A stretch of 64,000 nt of DNA from Neisseria zoodegmatis (GCF_900187305.1 NZ_LT906434.1:2480001-2544000), one strand, 5' to 3'; positions 20,507-29,805 are shown, numbered from the stretch's first letter. Translations and numbers: made by a program. Notes: a model not told the origin generated them from the sequence alone.

Positions 20507-21150
20507 TACGCACCTACTTTCACGCTAGGACGCACCACAACATCACTGTTTACCGCACCGGGAACAGCACCCTTAACCAGCAGCAGCTGACGCTCAACAT
20601 CTACACGCACTACTTCCAAGTTTTGAACAGTAGATTTGGTGTTACCATATTGACCGGCCATGCGTTTACCAGGGAATACGCGACCGGGATCTTGAGCCAT
20701 ACCGATAGAACCGGGAACGCGGTGTGAACGCGAGTTACCATGAGAAGTACGTTGCGCACCAAAATTGTGGCGTTTGATCGTACCAGAGAAACCTTTACCT
20801 TTTGAGGTACCGGTTACATCTACCAGCTGACCAGCTTCAAACATATCAACAGCGATTTGATCGCCGGCTTTCAGCTCGCCCAGCTTTTCTTCAGTTAAAG
20901 CAAATTCAATCAAACCGCAACCTGCCTCAACACCTGCTTTTGCAAAGTGACCGGCTTCGGCTTTATTGATGCGATTTGCTTTTTTCTGACCAAAGGTAAC
21001 CTGTACTGCTGTATAGCCGTCGGTATCTTTGGATTTCACTTGAGTGACGCGGTTAGCAGACATATCCAACACGGTTACTGGAACGGAAGCACCCTGTTCG
21101 TTAAACACGCGAGTCATACCTACTTTGCGCCCAACCAGACCTAAAGTCAT
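20506..21150 (-). CDS. rplC: 50S ribosomal protein L3
   Basis: The 214-residue L3 begins [20 protein letters not shown] and contains the signature [20 protein letters not shown]. It is the first gene of the cluster in this window: rpsJ, normally directly upstream, is absent, and the next gene runs the other way. A promoter and a hairpin leader lie upstream. Confidence 0.98.
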   Translation of the reverse strand: MTLGLVGRKVGMTRVFNEQGASVPVTVLDMSANRVTQVKSKDTDGYTAVQVTFGQKKANRINKAEAGHFAKAGVEAGCGLIEFALTEEKLGELKAGDQIAVDMFEAGQLVDVTGTSKGKGFSGTIKRHNFGAQRTSHGNSRSHRVPGSIGMAQDPGRVFPGKRMAGQYGNTKSTVQNLEVVRVDVERQLLLVKGAVPGAVNSDVVVRPSVKVGA

Positions 21151-21177
21151 GATTATTTTCCTTTTTTAAATTAAAGG

Positions 21178-21231
21178 GGCCAATTACGATTGATTGGCCT
21201 TGCACAAAATACAAACTTGGCAAATGCCAAG
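21178..21231 (-). promoter_or_regulatory. rplC leader hairpins
   Basis: Two stems lie in the rplC 5' leader. CTTGGCA/TGCCAAG (21216-21231) falls near the expected transcription start. GGCCAAT/ATTGGCC (21178-21199) ends about 28 bases before the ATG and is followed by CCCTTTAATTTAAAAAAGG. They could form an attenuator or a ribosomal-protein-binding leader; this is inference. Confidence 0.45.
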
Positions 21232-21237
21232 CTCTGT

Positions 21238-21268
21238 ACTATACCATAGTTTTTTCAAAAAAACTCAA
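21238..21268 (-). promoter_or_regulatory. Probable promoter of the rplC operon
   Basis: Reading leftward, TTGAGT and TATAGT are 19 bases apart, with TGG before the -10 making an extended -10 (TGGTATAGT) identical to that before rpsM. Confidence 0.55.
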
Positions 21269-21609
21269 GAAAATCTTTATTTAAGTGCAACTACTTAAGC
21301 TGCCAAAAAGGAAACAATATATTTACATATCAACCGAACTTATCCACCTGTTTTTTCTCTTACCACTATGGCATCTCTACTGCATGATAATGATGAACAC
21401 AGACCTAAAGCGTTTGCATTAACGATCAGCTTCATGAAATTTATAGATACTATACTCTCTCTAAACTTTCATTATGGCTTTTCAGACGGCCTCAAACCTT
21501 CTGACGGAGGATATGCATCCTTCTAATATTAATATTACTATTCAAAATTGCCTTCAAATTAATATTTACATCCTCATATTAACGCTTCAATGACAAAAGG
21601 ATTCAAACA

Positions 21610-22995
21610 ATGGAAAACTGGACCCAAACTTTAGGCACGGGCGAGTTGCTCGGCATTGCGGCAGGGGCGATTCTGCTGATTTTGATACTGATCATCAAAT
21701 TCCGCGTGCACGCCCTGTTGACACTGATGATCGTCAGCCTGCTTACCGCGATTGCCACCGGCCTGCCGATGGGCAGTATCGTAGGCGACGTATTGGTAAA
21801 AAGTTTCGGCGGCACGCTCGGCAATGTGGCCTTGCTGGTGGGTTTGGGCGCGATGCTCGGCCGTTTGGTGGAAACGTCGGGCGGGGCGCAATCGCTGGCC
21901 GATGCGTTGGTGCGGGCGTTCGGCGAGAAACGCGCGCCTTTCGCCTTAGGCGTGGCTTCGCTGATTTTCGGTTTTCCGATTTTCTTTGATGCCGGTTTGG
22001 TGGTGATGCTGCCGATTGTGTTTGCCACCGCCCGCCGCATGAAAGCACCGATTCTGCCCTACGGCTTGGCTTCCATCGGCGCGTTTTCGGTGATGCACGT
22101 GTTTCTGCCGCCGCATCCGGGTCCGATTGCCGCATCCGAATTTTACGGTGCCAGCATCGGCCACGTGCTGCTGCTCGGTTTGCCGCTGGCCTTCATCACT
22201 TGGTATTTCAGCGGTTATCTACTGGGTCAGTTTCTCGGCCGCCGCATTCATGTACCGGTGCCGGACTTGCTCAGCGGCGGCAAACAGGATGGCGACGAAC
22301 CCAAAGCGCCCGCCCGAGCCGGCACGGTTATCGGCATTATGCTGATTCCGATGTTGCTGATTTTCCTCAATACCGGTTTAGCCACGCTGATTGCCCAAAA
22401 AATGGTCGACGGCAACGCCGAATGGGTGAAAACCCTACGTATGATCGGCTCGACACCGGTTGCGCTGCTGATTTCGGTATTGGTTGCGATGTTTGTGCTG
22501 GGGCGTAAGCGCGGCGAAAAAGCGACGGCACTCGAAAAAACCATCGACGGCGCACTCGGCTCGGTTTGCTCGGTGATTCTGATCACCGGTGCGGGCGGTA
22601 TGTTCGGCGGCGTGCTGCGTGCTTCCGGCATCGGTCAGGCTTTGGCCGACAGCATGGGGCAACTGGGTATTCCCGTATTGCTGGGCTGCTTCTTGGTGGC
22701 CTTGGCTCTGCGTATCGCGCAAGGTTCGGCAACCGTGGCTTTAACCACCGCCGCCGCGCTGATGGCTCCCGCTGTTGCTGCCGCCGGCTTCAGCGACTGG
22801 CAGCTTGCCGCAATCGTATTGGCGACTGCCGCCGGTTCGGTGGGCGTGAGCCACTTCAACGATTCCGGCTTCTGGCTGGTGGGCCGCCTGCTGGATATGG
22901 ATGTTCCCACTACGCTGAAAACGTGGACGGTCAATCAAACCCTGATTGCCATTATCGGCTTTGCTTTGTCGGCTTTGGCATTCAGCGTGTTGTAA
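21610..22995 (+). CDS. Gluconate:proton symporter, GntP family
   Basis: This 461-residue, very hydrophobic inner-membrane protein has about 12 membrane segments. Family features include VGLGAMLGRLVETSGGAQ, FGFPIFFDAGLVVMLPI, LPPHPGPIAASEFYGAS and the C-terminal HFNDSGFWLVGR. All are typical of gluconate permeases of the GntP/GntT type. Gluconokinase follows 18 bases downstream, which fixes the substrate as gluconate with good confidence. A GGATTCAAACAATG context gives a modest ribosome-binding site. Confidence 0.93.
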   Translation: MENWTQTLGTGELLGIAAGAILLILILIIKFRVHALLTLMIVSLLTAIATGLPMGSIVGDVLVKSFGGTLGNVALLVGLGAMLGRLVETSGGAQSLADALVRAFGEKRAPFALGVASLIFGFPIFFDAGLVVMLPIVFATARRMKAPILPYGLASIGAFSVMHVFLPPHPGPIAASEFYGASIGHVLLLGLPLAFITWYFSGYLLGQFLGRRIHVPVPDLLSGGKQDGDEPKAPARAGTVIGIMLIPMLLIFLNTGLATLIAQKMVDGNAEWVKTLRMIGSTPVALLISVLVAMFVLGRKRGEKATALEKTIDGALGSVCSVILITGAGGMFGGVLRASGIGQALADSMGQLGIPVLLGCFLVALALRIAQGSATVALTTAAALMAPAVAAAGFSDWQLAAIVLATAAGSVGVSHFNDSGFWLVGRLLDMDVPTTLKTWTVNQTLIAIIGFALSALAFSVL

Positions 22996-23013
22996 TAATA
23001 AAGGAGTGTCGAG

Positions 23014-23538
23014 ATGAGCAAACCTACCGTGCATTTTGTGGTGATGGGCGTAAGCGGCTGCGGCAAAACCACCGCTGCGGTTGCCCTGCAACAACATTAT
23101 CGATGCCCTTATGCCGAAGGCGACGATTTCCATTCGCAAGCCAACCGCGACAAAATGGGTTCGGGCATTCCGCTAACCGATGAAGACCGTTACCCGTGGT
23201 TGCGCAGCCTGCGCGATTGGATGAGCAGCCAAGCGCAAAGCGGCGAAGCAGTAAGCGTAGTCACATGCTCGGCGTTAAAGCGTGAATACCGCGACATCCT
23301 GCGTGAAGCCGAAGGTAAAGTGGTGTTTATTCATCTGGCTCCGCCCCACGATGTCAACTTGGAACGCATGATGGCGCGTAAAGGCCATTATATGAAAGCA
23401 GATATGCTGGCCTCTCAGCTTGAAATTTTGGAAGATCTGCAAGCCGATGAAGAAGGTGTGCGTATTGACAGCGTCGGCAGCGCGGAAGATGTTCAGGCCG
23501 AAATCATCAGCTGGATAAAAGCGCAAAATTTTGTATAA
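23014..23538 (+). CDS. gntK: Gluconokinase
   Basis: The 174-residue cytoplasmic kinase converts gluconate to 6-phosphogluconate, feeding the Entner-Doudoroff and pentose phosphate routes. The Walker A motif GVSGCGKTT is at residues 12-20. The gluconate-binding region EGDDFHSQANRDKMGSGIPL and the CSALKREYRD segment are typical of the thermoresistant GntK family. It forms an operon with the permease and ends at a strong terminator. No gntR-type regulator is nearby. Confidence 0.95.
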   Translation: MSKPTVHFVVMGVSGCGKTTAAVALQQHYRCPYAEGDDFHSQANRDKMGSGIPLTDEDRYPWLRSLRDWMSSQAQSGEAVSVVTCSALKREYRDILREAEGKVVFIHLAPPHDVNLERMMARKGHYMKADMLASQLEILEDLQADEEGVRIDSVGSAEDVQAEIISWIKAQNFV

Positions 23539-23560
23539 CTTCTTTCCAACCCGGAACAGA

Positions 23561-23603
23561 AAGCCGGAGGCCGTCTGAATATTTTTCAGACGGCCTCCGG
23601 CTT
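23561..23603. terminator. Strong bidirectional DUS terminator
   Basis: An 18-bp perfect stem, AAGCCGGAGGCCGTCTGA with its reverse complement, has a 7-base loop and lies between the convergent gntK and site-2 protease genes. It contains two DUS cores. Confidence 0.9.
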
Positions 23604-23619
23604 TCTTACACACTACGGC

Positions 23620-24270
23620 TTACATAAACACACCAACAGCCGAAGTAACCAATACGATAATTCCGCCCACAAAAGGCATCATGATTTTACCCAGCAGCCC
23701 TGTCATCAACAGAATCAAAATAATCCATGTACCGTAAGGTTCGATTTTATGAAACTGCATCGAAGCTCGGGCAGGCAGGAAGCTGTCGACAAAGCGTCCG
23801 CCATCCAGCGGCAGAATCGGAATCATATTCAGCACAAACAGAACGGCATTGATCATCACGCCGTATTTGGCCATTTCGCCTAAAGGATACTGAAACGACT
23901 CAGGCACATGCGGTGCCAACACCATCGCCAGCCCCCAGCCGAAAGCCATCACCAAATTAGACAGCGGCCCGGCAATCGCCACCATCCGCAAACCCATGCG
24001 CATGTTGCGGAAATTACGCGGCACAATGGGAACCGGCTTGGCCCAACCGAATAAAAACGGGGTAAACATAAACATCAGCAAAGGCACCACGATTGTGCCG
24101 ACAGGGTCGATATGCGCCACCGGATTGAGTGTGAGCCTGCCCAGCTGCTCCGCCGTTCGGTCTCCCCAGTAGCGTGCAGCATAAGCATGTGCGGCTTCGT
24201 GCACGGTAATTGCCAGCAGCACCGGCAACAAGGCGAGTAAAAAGATACTTAAATCGAAATTTTGAAACAT
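23620..24270 (-). CDS. Site-2 protease family (M50) membrane metalloprotease
   Basis: The 216-residue protein has about five membrane helices. The zinc motif HEAAH is at residues 24-28, and the third-ligand motif reads PILPLDGGR. It is the short M50 type without PDZ domain, unlike RseP. Such proteins cleave membrane-spanning substrates; the substrate here is unknown. A GGAAAA site precedes the ATG. A run of seven C (24310-24316) lies about 40 bases upstream of the start. Confidence 0.9.
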   Translation of the reverse strand: MFQNFDLSIFLLALLPVLLAITVHEAAHAYAARYWGDRTAEQLGRLTLNPVAHIDPVGTIVVPLLMFMFTPFLFGWAKPVPIVPRNFRNMRMGLRMVAIAGPLSNLVMAFGWGLAMVLAPHVPESFQYPLGEMAKYGVMINAVLFVLNMIPILPLDGGRFVDSFLPARASMQFHKIEPYGTWIILILLMTGLLGKIMMPFVGGIIVLVTSAVGVFM

Positions 24271-24344
24271 AATTTTTAATTTTCCTTTTTGTGTGTGATG
24301 CCGTCTGAACCCCCCCAGCCTTACACCTTTGCCGAATCTTATTT

Positions 24345-24965
24345 TCAGACGGCCCGAACGGTTACTGCCGGCGGTTGGCCACCTTCTGCCAGCAACACCT
24401 GTGAATTGTTGAGCGGATAAAGCGGCAGATGCGCATACTTCTCTCTAATGGCTTGCGTGGCTTCTGCAAAAGGCTCTTCGCCGTCATGAGGCACGATGCA
24501 GACATCCAACACGCCCAACCCATGCCGAGTATCGTATTCCGCCCTGCTGACTTCATCCATTTCATGCACATAAGACAGATTTTCGGCCACAATCATGCTG
24601 CCCGCCGATTCGCCGATATACGGTTTGCCGGAAGCGATTTCCTCCGCCAATACCTTATCCGCCTGCTTTTGCCGCAATTGTGCCAGCAAATAAAAAGTGT
24701 TTCCGCCACTCACATAAATATAGTCGCTACGGTGAAGTTTGCGGGCAATTTCTTCGGCACTCAACGCCACCACATCAACCATATCGATTTCCACACCCCA
24801 CGAATGCCAAATGCGGCGTGCCTCTTCAACATAAAAATCTACGGCTTCCACATCCGCCGCAGTAGCGATAAAACCCACACTTCTACCCTGCATCGGCTCG
24901 CCGAGAAACGGCGGCAACAACGATGCGGTTTGTGCAAAATAAGCAGTTAAAAACAGTTTCATCAT
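24345..24965 (-). CDS. Peptidase E-like (S51) protein
   Basis: The 206-residue cytoplasmic protein has the nucleophile elbow GESAGSM (Ser at residue 120) and the upstream YIYVSGGNTFYLL of the S51 peptidase / class I amidotransferase-like fold. PepE of enterobacteria removes N-terminal Asp from dipeptides. This protein belongs to a divergent branch, so the substrate is not certain. Its last three codons and stop (RAV-stop) are formed by a DUS sequence, showing that the uptake sequence has become part of the gene end. Confidence 0.83.
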   Translation of the reverse strand: MMKLFLTAYFAQTASLLPPFLGEPMQGRSVGFIATAADVEAVDFYVEEARRIWHSWGVEIDMVDVVALSAEEIARKLHRSDYIYVSGGNTFYLLAQLRQKQADKVLAEEIASGKPYIGESAGSMIVAENLSYVHEMDEVSRAEYDTRHGLGVLDVCIVPHDGEEPFAEATQAIREKYAHLPLYPLNNSQVLLAEGGQPPAVTVRAV

Positions 24966-25093
24966 GCCCCTCTCAATATGCTTTCAGGCTGGCAGGCAAT
25001 GCCATTTATTTTCAGACGGCCTTATCGTTGTCAAAGCAAGACTTCCGGCATTTCGACCCAAGCCACCGTTACAACAGCGCATTCAACAGGCTC

Positions 25094-25714
25094 TTACAAA
25101 CCAAACAAAGCCTTATCGCCTTTGCCTTCCCGAATCAGCTCCACACCATCGGTCATGTCGATTACCGTAGTCGGATCGGTGCCGCACCAACCGCCGTCGA
25201 TCACCAAATCTACCGTGTGCTCCAAACGGTCGCGGATTTCATACGGGTCGGTTAGCGGTTCGTCGTCTTCCGGCAACATCAGGGTACAACTTAATAACGG
25301 CTCGCCCAATTCGGCTAGCAACGCCAAAGCGATTTTGTTGTCGGGCACACGAAGACCGATGGTTTTACGCTTGGGGTGCAGCGTGCGGTTAGGCACTTCT
25401 TTGGTGGCCTGCAAAATAAAGGTATAACTGCCCGGCGTGGCCGCTTTCAACTGGCGGAACTGGCTGTTATCAACTTTGGCATAAGTGCCCAGTTCGCTTA
25501 AGTCGGCACACATCAAAGTAAGGTGGTGTTTCTGATCGATTTTACGGATATTCAACACCCGCTCCATTGCTTCTTTATCACCCAAATGGCAACCCAGCGC
25601 ATAACAGGAATCGGTAGGATAAGCGATAACGCCGCCTTTTCTAATAATTTCCACCGCCTGTTTAATCAAACGCTCTTGCGGATTATCGGGGTGGATCGCG
25701 AAAAATTGTGCCAT
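25094..25714 (-). CDS. YrdC/Sua5-domain protein (YciO type)
   Basis: The 206-residue protein has the YrdC fold: GGVIAYPTDSCYALGCHL early on, then KIDQKHHLTLMCADLSELG with the KXR/SXN-like nucleotide and threonine-binding surface, and LRVPDN. YrdC/TsaC makes threonylcarbamoyl-AMP for tRNA t6A. The length and the KHHLTLMC wording suggest the YciO branch, whose activity is less certain. No t6A partner gene is adjacent. Confidence 0.85.
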   Translation of the reverse strand: MAQFFAIHPDNPQERLIKQAVEIIRKGGVIAYPTDSCYALGCHLGDKEAMERVLNIRKIDQKHHLTLMCADLSELGTYAKVDNSQFRQLKAATPGSYTFILQATKEVPNRTLHPKRKTIGLRVPDNKIALALLAELGEPLLSCTLMLPEDDEPLTDPYEIRDRLEHTVDLVIDGGWCGTDPTTVIDMTDGVELIREGKGDKALFGL

Positions 25715-25776
25715 ATTGCGTTCCTTGCTTATTTATCGGTATCAAATGTTTTAGAAACAGAATTATATAATGAATA

Positions 25777-25804
25777 AGGCCGTCTGAACCTATTCAGACG
25801 GCCT
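25777..25804 (-). terminator. DUS-pair terminator after acp
   Basis: AGGCCGTCTGAA and its inverted copy, spaced by 4 bases, lie 21 bases past the leftward acp stop. Confidence 0.85.
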
Positions 25805-25824
25805 CCCTAATCCATCAACCGGTA

Positions 25825-26199
25825 TTAACGGCGGCGCGGTTTACAGCTCTTGAAAAGGATGTCCTGACCGGGCGAAGTAATCATAATCGAATTGCGGCGG
25901 TGGTTGGAACGATCCAAATAGCCGGTGCTCAACTTGAAGTTGTTTTCATCGCCGAACACAGTATCAACATTGTCTGAAGCATTCAGGTTAATCGGCATAT
26001 AGCGGGTTTTGCCGTTCATGTAGGCAGAAGCGTAAACAGGCAGATTTTGCTTGTTGAAACCGTAAGTTACTTTTACTTTTTTACCTTGTTGGCAAGTATA
26101 GCTCACAGAAGATTTGCGTACGGCCTGACCGGCATCCGCATGGGCAACACCGGCAACCAATGTAGCCGCTACCAATAACGCAGTAGATAAGATTTTCAT
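25825..26199 (-). CDS. acp: Adhesin complex protein / MliC-like lysozyme inhibitor
   Basis: The 124-residue secreted protein starts at 26199, where MKILSTALLVAATLVAGVAHA is a clear signal peptide; an in-frame upstream Met would bury it. The mature part has two cysteines (YTCQQGKKVKVTYGFNKQ and LFKSCKP) and reads like the meningococcal adhesin complex protein ACP, a surface-exposed inhibitor of c-type lysozyme. The expected location is outer membrane or periplasm. It is monocistronic with its own DUS terminator. The match is from memory of the ACP sequence. Confidence 0.88.
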   Translation of the reverse strand: MKILSTALLVAATLVAGVAHADAGQAVRKSSVSYTCQQGKKVKVTYGFNKQNLPVYASAYMNGKTRYMPINLNASDNVDTVFGDENNFKLSTGYLDRSNHRRNSIMITSPGQDILFKSCKPRRR

Positions 26200-26493
26200 A
26201 TGCTTTTCTTTCATCAAAATTAAGATATTCGGCATACTCTGCATATTCCCGGCAACGGGGCAGCGAATGCATGCGGCGGATTATAGGTTTGTTCGGTTTT
26301 ATGAAAAGACAGCCAAATGTAATTTTGAGTAAGACAAAATCAACCCATTGATATATATATAAATTTATTTAAATATTTGCACGAATAATAAGCCGTTTTT
26401 TGCTGTTGCACACCGGCATCATCACCACATTTCCGCACCATTTTCACACCGTTTCCGGCCGGGCGCCCTTGCATCAACAGCAACTCTTACCGC

Positions 26494-27333
26494 TTATTGA
26501 ACCGCCCTAAACTCTTCCCATACCGGCCGGCAGATATCCGGCAGTTCGGGGCATGCGCCCAATATCCCGCCGCTGTAATCGTTTAAACGGTGAAAATCGC
26601 TGCCTGCACTTGCCAACAAGCCGTAGCGTTGCGCCAGCAAAGCATAATTCAAACGGTCGTTTTTATCGCAATTGCCGCTATGCACTTCAATGCCCTGCCC
26701 GCCCAAAGCCTTAAACTCTTCAAAAAGATTGCGCTTGGCCGTTGCCGAAAAACCATAGCGCATCGGATGGGCAATCACCGCCATACCGCCCGCCTCGTTA
26801 ATGGCCGCCACACATTCCTCCAACGCAGCCCATTCGTGCGGCACCGAAGCAGGTTTGCCGTCGCCCAAATATTTGGTAAACGCCTGCTGCTTGTTGCGCA
26901 CATGGCCTTCGTTAATCAGAAATTCCGCAACATGGGTGCGGCTGACCATTTCAGGGTTCGCCGCCAAAGCCAACGCCCCTTCATACGCACCGCTTATGCC
27001 CTTCTTTTCAAGCTTTGCAGCAATCGCTTCCAAGCGTTTCAGACGGCCTGTGCGCACTTTGGCCAACAGATTTTGCAACACCTCGTTGTGTTCATCGAAA
27101 TCCAGCCCGACGATATGTATCGTACGCTTGCGCCACGTTACCGAAACCTCCACCCCATTGATAAAACGCATGCCGAGCTTTTCCGCTTCGGCACGCGCTT
27201 CCGCCAGCCCGCCGGTATGGTCGTGGTCGGTTAGCGACAGCATCGTGCAGCCGTTGGCATGCGCCAAACGCGCAACTTCGGCGGGGCTTAACAGGCCGTC
27301 TGAAATATTAGAATGGCAATGGAGGTCTATCAT
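26494..27333 (-). CDS. PHP-domain phosphoesterase (RNase AM / YciV-like)
   Basis: The 279-residue cytoplasmic protein shows the PHP metal sites: MIDLHCHSNISDG at the N-terminus, LSLTDHDHTGGL, GVEVSVTW, VIAHPMRYGF and GSDFHRLND. Close relatives are 5'-3' exoribonucleases or 3',5'-nucleotide bisphosphate phosphatases. The segment ISDGLL near the start is encoded by a DUS on the coding strand, and a second DUS lies inside the gene near 27040. Confidence 0.9.
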   Translation of the reverse strand: MIDLHCHSNISDGLLSPAEVARLAHANGCTMLSLTDHDHTGGLAEARAEAEKLGMRFINGVEVSVTWRKRTIHIVGLDFDEHNEVLQNLLAKVRTGRLKRLEAIAAKLEKKGISGAYEGALALAANPEMVSRTHVAEFLINEGHVRNKQQAFTKYLGDGKPASVPHEWAALEECVAAINEAGGMAVIAHPMRYGFSATAKRNLFEEFKALGGQGIEVHSGNCDKNDRLNYALLAQRYGLLASAGSDFHRLNDYSGGILGACPELPDICRPVWEEFRAVQ

Positions 27334-27390
27334 TGTGTGAATAAAGCAAGGTGAACATTGCCGCGCATCTTAGCATAGATGTTTGGGTAA

Positions 27391-27888
27391 TCAATTTTCG
27401 CGATATAGCGTATCCAAATGCCATTGCAGCGGATTATTAGCGATGTATTCCGCAATACGGAAATAATCAGCCTCATTGCGGATTACATGATCATGAAAAC
27501 CACGCTGCCAAAGCTTGCCTTCAAACGCAGGCCACCCGCTTTCTTTTACTCCTCGTATATAACGGTTGGTACTGACTATTTTCAACCATTGCACAACGTT
27601 AGACAAATTCACTCTGCCGCAGCGGTTTACCCAAATAAAATGAACATGGTTAGGCATCACCACATACCGATCTAAATACCCGCCTTCAAAATGTCCGTTC
27701 AATTCACACAAAACATCCTGCACCATTTCGCCCGCACTGTTCAGCAGCATCACACCATTTTCCACCCTGCCGAAAACATTATGGCGGCCATGAATGCACA
27801 GCGTTACAAAATAGCCGCCTACCGCAGCATAATCATAATCAGGCAAGCGCATTCTGCGTCTGGTAGGCAAAAGCTCTGCCATTTGCAA
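27391..27888 (-). CDS. REP-associated tyrosine transposase (RAYT)
   Basis: The 165-residue protein has the single-strand transposase HUH motif in MPNHVHFIW, the N-terminal YFVTLCIHGRHNVFG typical of RAYTs, and a Tyr-bearing helix (NEADYFRIAEYIANNPLQW) as candidate nucleophile. RAYTs are domesticated relatives of IS200/IS605 transposases linked to dispersed REP palindromes. A REP-like palindrome lies 113 bases upstream (28001-28041), with a related copy near 38.1 kb. There are no IS ends around it. Confidence 0.88.
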   Translation of the reverse strand: MQMAELLPTRRRMRLPDYDYAAVGGYFVTLCIHGRHNVFGRVENGVMLLNSAGEMVQDVLCELNGHFEGGYLDRYVVMPNHVHFIWVNRCGRVNLSNVVQWLKIVSTNRYIRGVKESGWPAFEGKLWQRGFHDHVIRNEADYFRIAEYIANNPLQWHLDTLYREN

Positions 27889-28000
27889 ATCCCCTTTTGA
27901 TTGATGAAATGTTTAAAAAATTGATAAACACGCCAGCCCTTACTGAAGCATCAATATACGCCCCATCCCTGAAGATTCCCGATTGCCCTCACATATTTCC

Positions 28001-28041
28001 GTGAACCGCACACGGGCGGATATGTAATCCGCTCCTACGGG
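28001..28041. repeat. REP-like palindromic repeat next to the RAYT
   Basis: On the minus strand it reads CCCGTAGGAGCGGATTACAT, then ATCCGCCCGTGTGCGGTTCAC. GCGGAT and ATCCGC form a stem around a short loop. A diverged copy in opposite orientation is at 38084-38120, indicating a dispersed family. Confidence 0.65.
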
Positions 28042-28058
28042 ATTGCTATTGCAAAGCC

Positions 28059-28089
28059 AAAGGCCGTCTGAAATGTTCAGACGGCCTTT
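28059..28089 (-). terminator. DUS-pair terminator after katA
   Basis: AAAGGCCGTCTGAA and its inverted copy with a 3-base loop lie 44 bases beyond the leftward katA stop. Confidence 0.85.
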
Positions 28090-28132
28090 CCAATCAACCT
28101 TAATTCAATAAGGTTTCAAACTGTGCAACGGC

Positions 28133-29662
28133 TTATCCTTTGTAGTCGCTGAAGTCCAACAAACCGGGTTGGCCCATAGCGGGGTCGGTTTTGTAGGCAG
28201 CCATCGCGTCGGCCACAGTCATGCCCAGTGCTTTGGCAACGCCTTCGCCGTAAGCCGGGTCGCAAGCGTAGCAGTTGCGGATGTGGCGGTATTTGATGAA
28301 GTCCAGCGCATCGCCCATACCCGCGGCAGTGTTTTTGAACAGGGTTTCTTTTTGTTCGCAGCTCATCAGGTTGAACAGCGCGCGCGGTTGGCTGAAGTAG
28401 TCTGCGTCGTCTTCGCGGTAGTTCCAATGTGCCGCATCACCGTTGATTTTCAAAGGCGGTTCGGCGTATTGGGCTTGCTCTTGCCATTGGCCGAAGCTGT
28501 TCGGCTCGTAGTGCAGGGTGCTGCCGTAGTTGCCGTCAACGCGGCCGTAACCGTCGCGGGCGTTGCTGTGTACGGGGCAGCGCGGTGCGTTCACCGGAAT
28601 TTGATGGTGGTTCACACCCAAGCGGTAACGCTGTGCGTCGGCATAGTTAAACAAGCGGGCTTGCAACATGCGGTCGGGAGATACGCTGATACCGGGAACC
28701 AGATTGCTCGGTGCAAAGGCAGATTGCTCAACATCGGCAAAGAAGTTTTCAGGGTTGCGGTTCAGTTCGAACTCACCTACTTCGATCAGCGGGTAATCGC
28801 CTTTGGGCCATACTTTGGTCAAGTCAAACGGATGGTAAGGCACTTTTTCTGCGTCGGCTTCAGGCATCACTTGGATATACATGGTCCATTTCGGGAAATC
28901 GCCTTTCTCGATAGACTCATACAGGTCGCGCTGATGGCTTTCGCGGTCATTGGCAATGATTGCGGCAGCTTCTTCGTTAGTCAGGTTTTTAATGCCTTGT
29001 TGGGTACGGAAATGGAATTTCACCCAGAAACGCTCGTTTTGTGCATTAATGAAGCTGTAAGTATGGCTGCCGAAACCGTGCATGTGACGGTAAGAAGCAG
29101 GAATACCGCGGTCGCTCATCACAACGGTTACTTGGTGGAAGGCTTCGGGCAGAAGAGTCCAGAAGTCCCAGTTGTTGGTGGCGGAACGCATATTGGTGCG
29201 CGGGTCGCGTTTTACCGCTTTGTTCAAATCGGGGAATTTACGCGGGTCACGCATGAAGAATACGGGCGTGTTGTTACCCACCATATCCCAGTTGCCTTCT
29301 TCAGTGTAGAACTTCAAGGCGAAACCGCGGATGTCGCGCTCGGCATCGGCCGCACCGCGCTCACCGGCTACTGTGGTAAAGCGGGCGAACATTTCGGTTT
29401 TTTTGCCTACTTGGCTGAAAATTTTGGCTTTGGTGTATTGAGTGATGTCGTGGGTAACGGTGAACGTACCGAAAGCACCGGAACCTTTAGCATGCATACG
29501 ACGCTCGGGAATCACTTCGCGCACGAAGTTCGCCAGTTTTTCGTTCAGCCACAAATCTTGAGCCAACAAGGGGCCGCGCGGGCCGGCGGTGAGGCTGTTT
29601 TGGTTGTCGACAACGGGCGCGCCGTTGTTCATGGTTAAATGGGTTACGGGACATTTGGACAT
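28133..29662 (-). CDS. katA: Catalase (monofunctional, haem)
   Basis: The 509-residue enzyme decomposes hydrogen peroxide. The distal-side His57 lies in [13 protein letters not shown], the distal Asn130 in [12 protein letters not shown], and the proximal haem-ligand Tyr in [14 protein letters not shown]. It is a small-subunit catalase, close in length to gonococcal KatA, and has no signal peptide, so it is cytoplasmic. A small palindrome with ATAG/CTAT arms (29790-29805) lies in the upstream region and could be an OxyR-type site, although its inner spacing is one base short of the OxyR half-site. Confidence 0.97.
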   Translation of the reverse strand: MSKCPVTHLTMNNGAPVVDNQNSLTAGPRGPLLAQDLWLNEKLANFVREVIPERRMHAKGSGAFGTFTVTHDITQYTKAKIFSQVGKKTEMFARFTTVAGERGAADAERDIRGFALKFYTEEGNWDMVGNNTPVFFMRDPRKFPDLNKAVKRDPRTNMRSATNNWDFWTLLPEAFHQVTVVMSDRGIPASYRHMHGFGSHTYSFINAQNERFWVKFHFRTQQGIKNLTNEEAAAIIANDRESHQRDLYESIEKGDFPKWTMYIQVMPEADAEKVPYHPFDLTKVWPKGDYPLIEVGEFELNRNPENFFADVEQSAFAPSNLVPGISVSPDRMLQARLFNYADAQRYRLGVNHHQIPVNAPRCPVHSNARDGYGRVDGNYGSTLHYEPNSFGQWQEQAQYAEPPLKINGDAAHWNYREDDADYFSQPRALFNLMSCEQKETLFKNTAAGMGDALDFIKYRHIRNCYACDPAYGEGVAKALGMTVADAMAAYKTDPAMGQPGLLDFSDYKG

Positions 29663-29789
29663 GGTTTGTGCTCCTTAAGTAATGTCGGTAGTGATTGAAA
29701 AATGATGTGCGTGTGTTTGTTAGCGTAAAACAGCAAATTTAGGATCAGGCTCATAGTGCGGCAACCTGCTCTTCACGTTTGCTTTAATC

Positions 29790-29805
29790 TATAGAGCGCA
29801 CTATA
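29790..29805. promoter_or_regulatory. Palindrome in the katA / S4-protein divergent region
   Basis: TATAG and CTATA flank AGCGCA. It lies about 130 bases before the katA start in an otherwise AT-rich stretch. It resembles an OxyR half-site (ATAG-N7-CTAT) but with N6. Role uncertain. Confidence 0.35.

Larger units (their letters stand above)
21151..21609. other. Divergent control region between rplC and the gluconate permease gene
   Basis: The 459-base region carries the rplC promoter and leader hairpins on its left, a DUS (21481-21492) in its middle and the permease upstream region on its right. No rpsJ, no other gene and no tRNA are seen. The right half is AT-rich and repeats TTAATATT-like words, without a clear operator. 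Confidence 0.65.

Noticed and set aside
28169..29638. A 489-codon open frame opposite katA
   Set aside because: It is the antisense shadow of the catalase gene, a common effect of GC-rich third positions.
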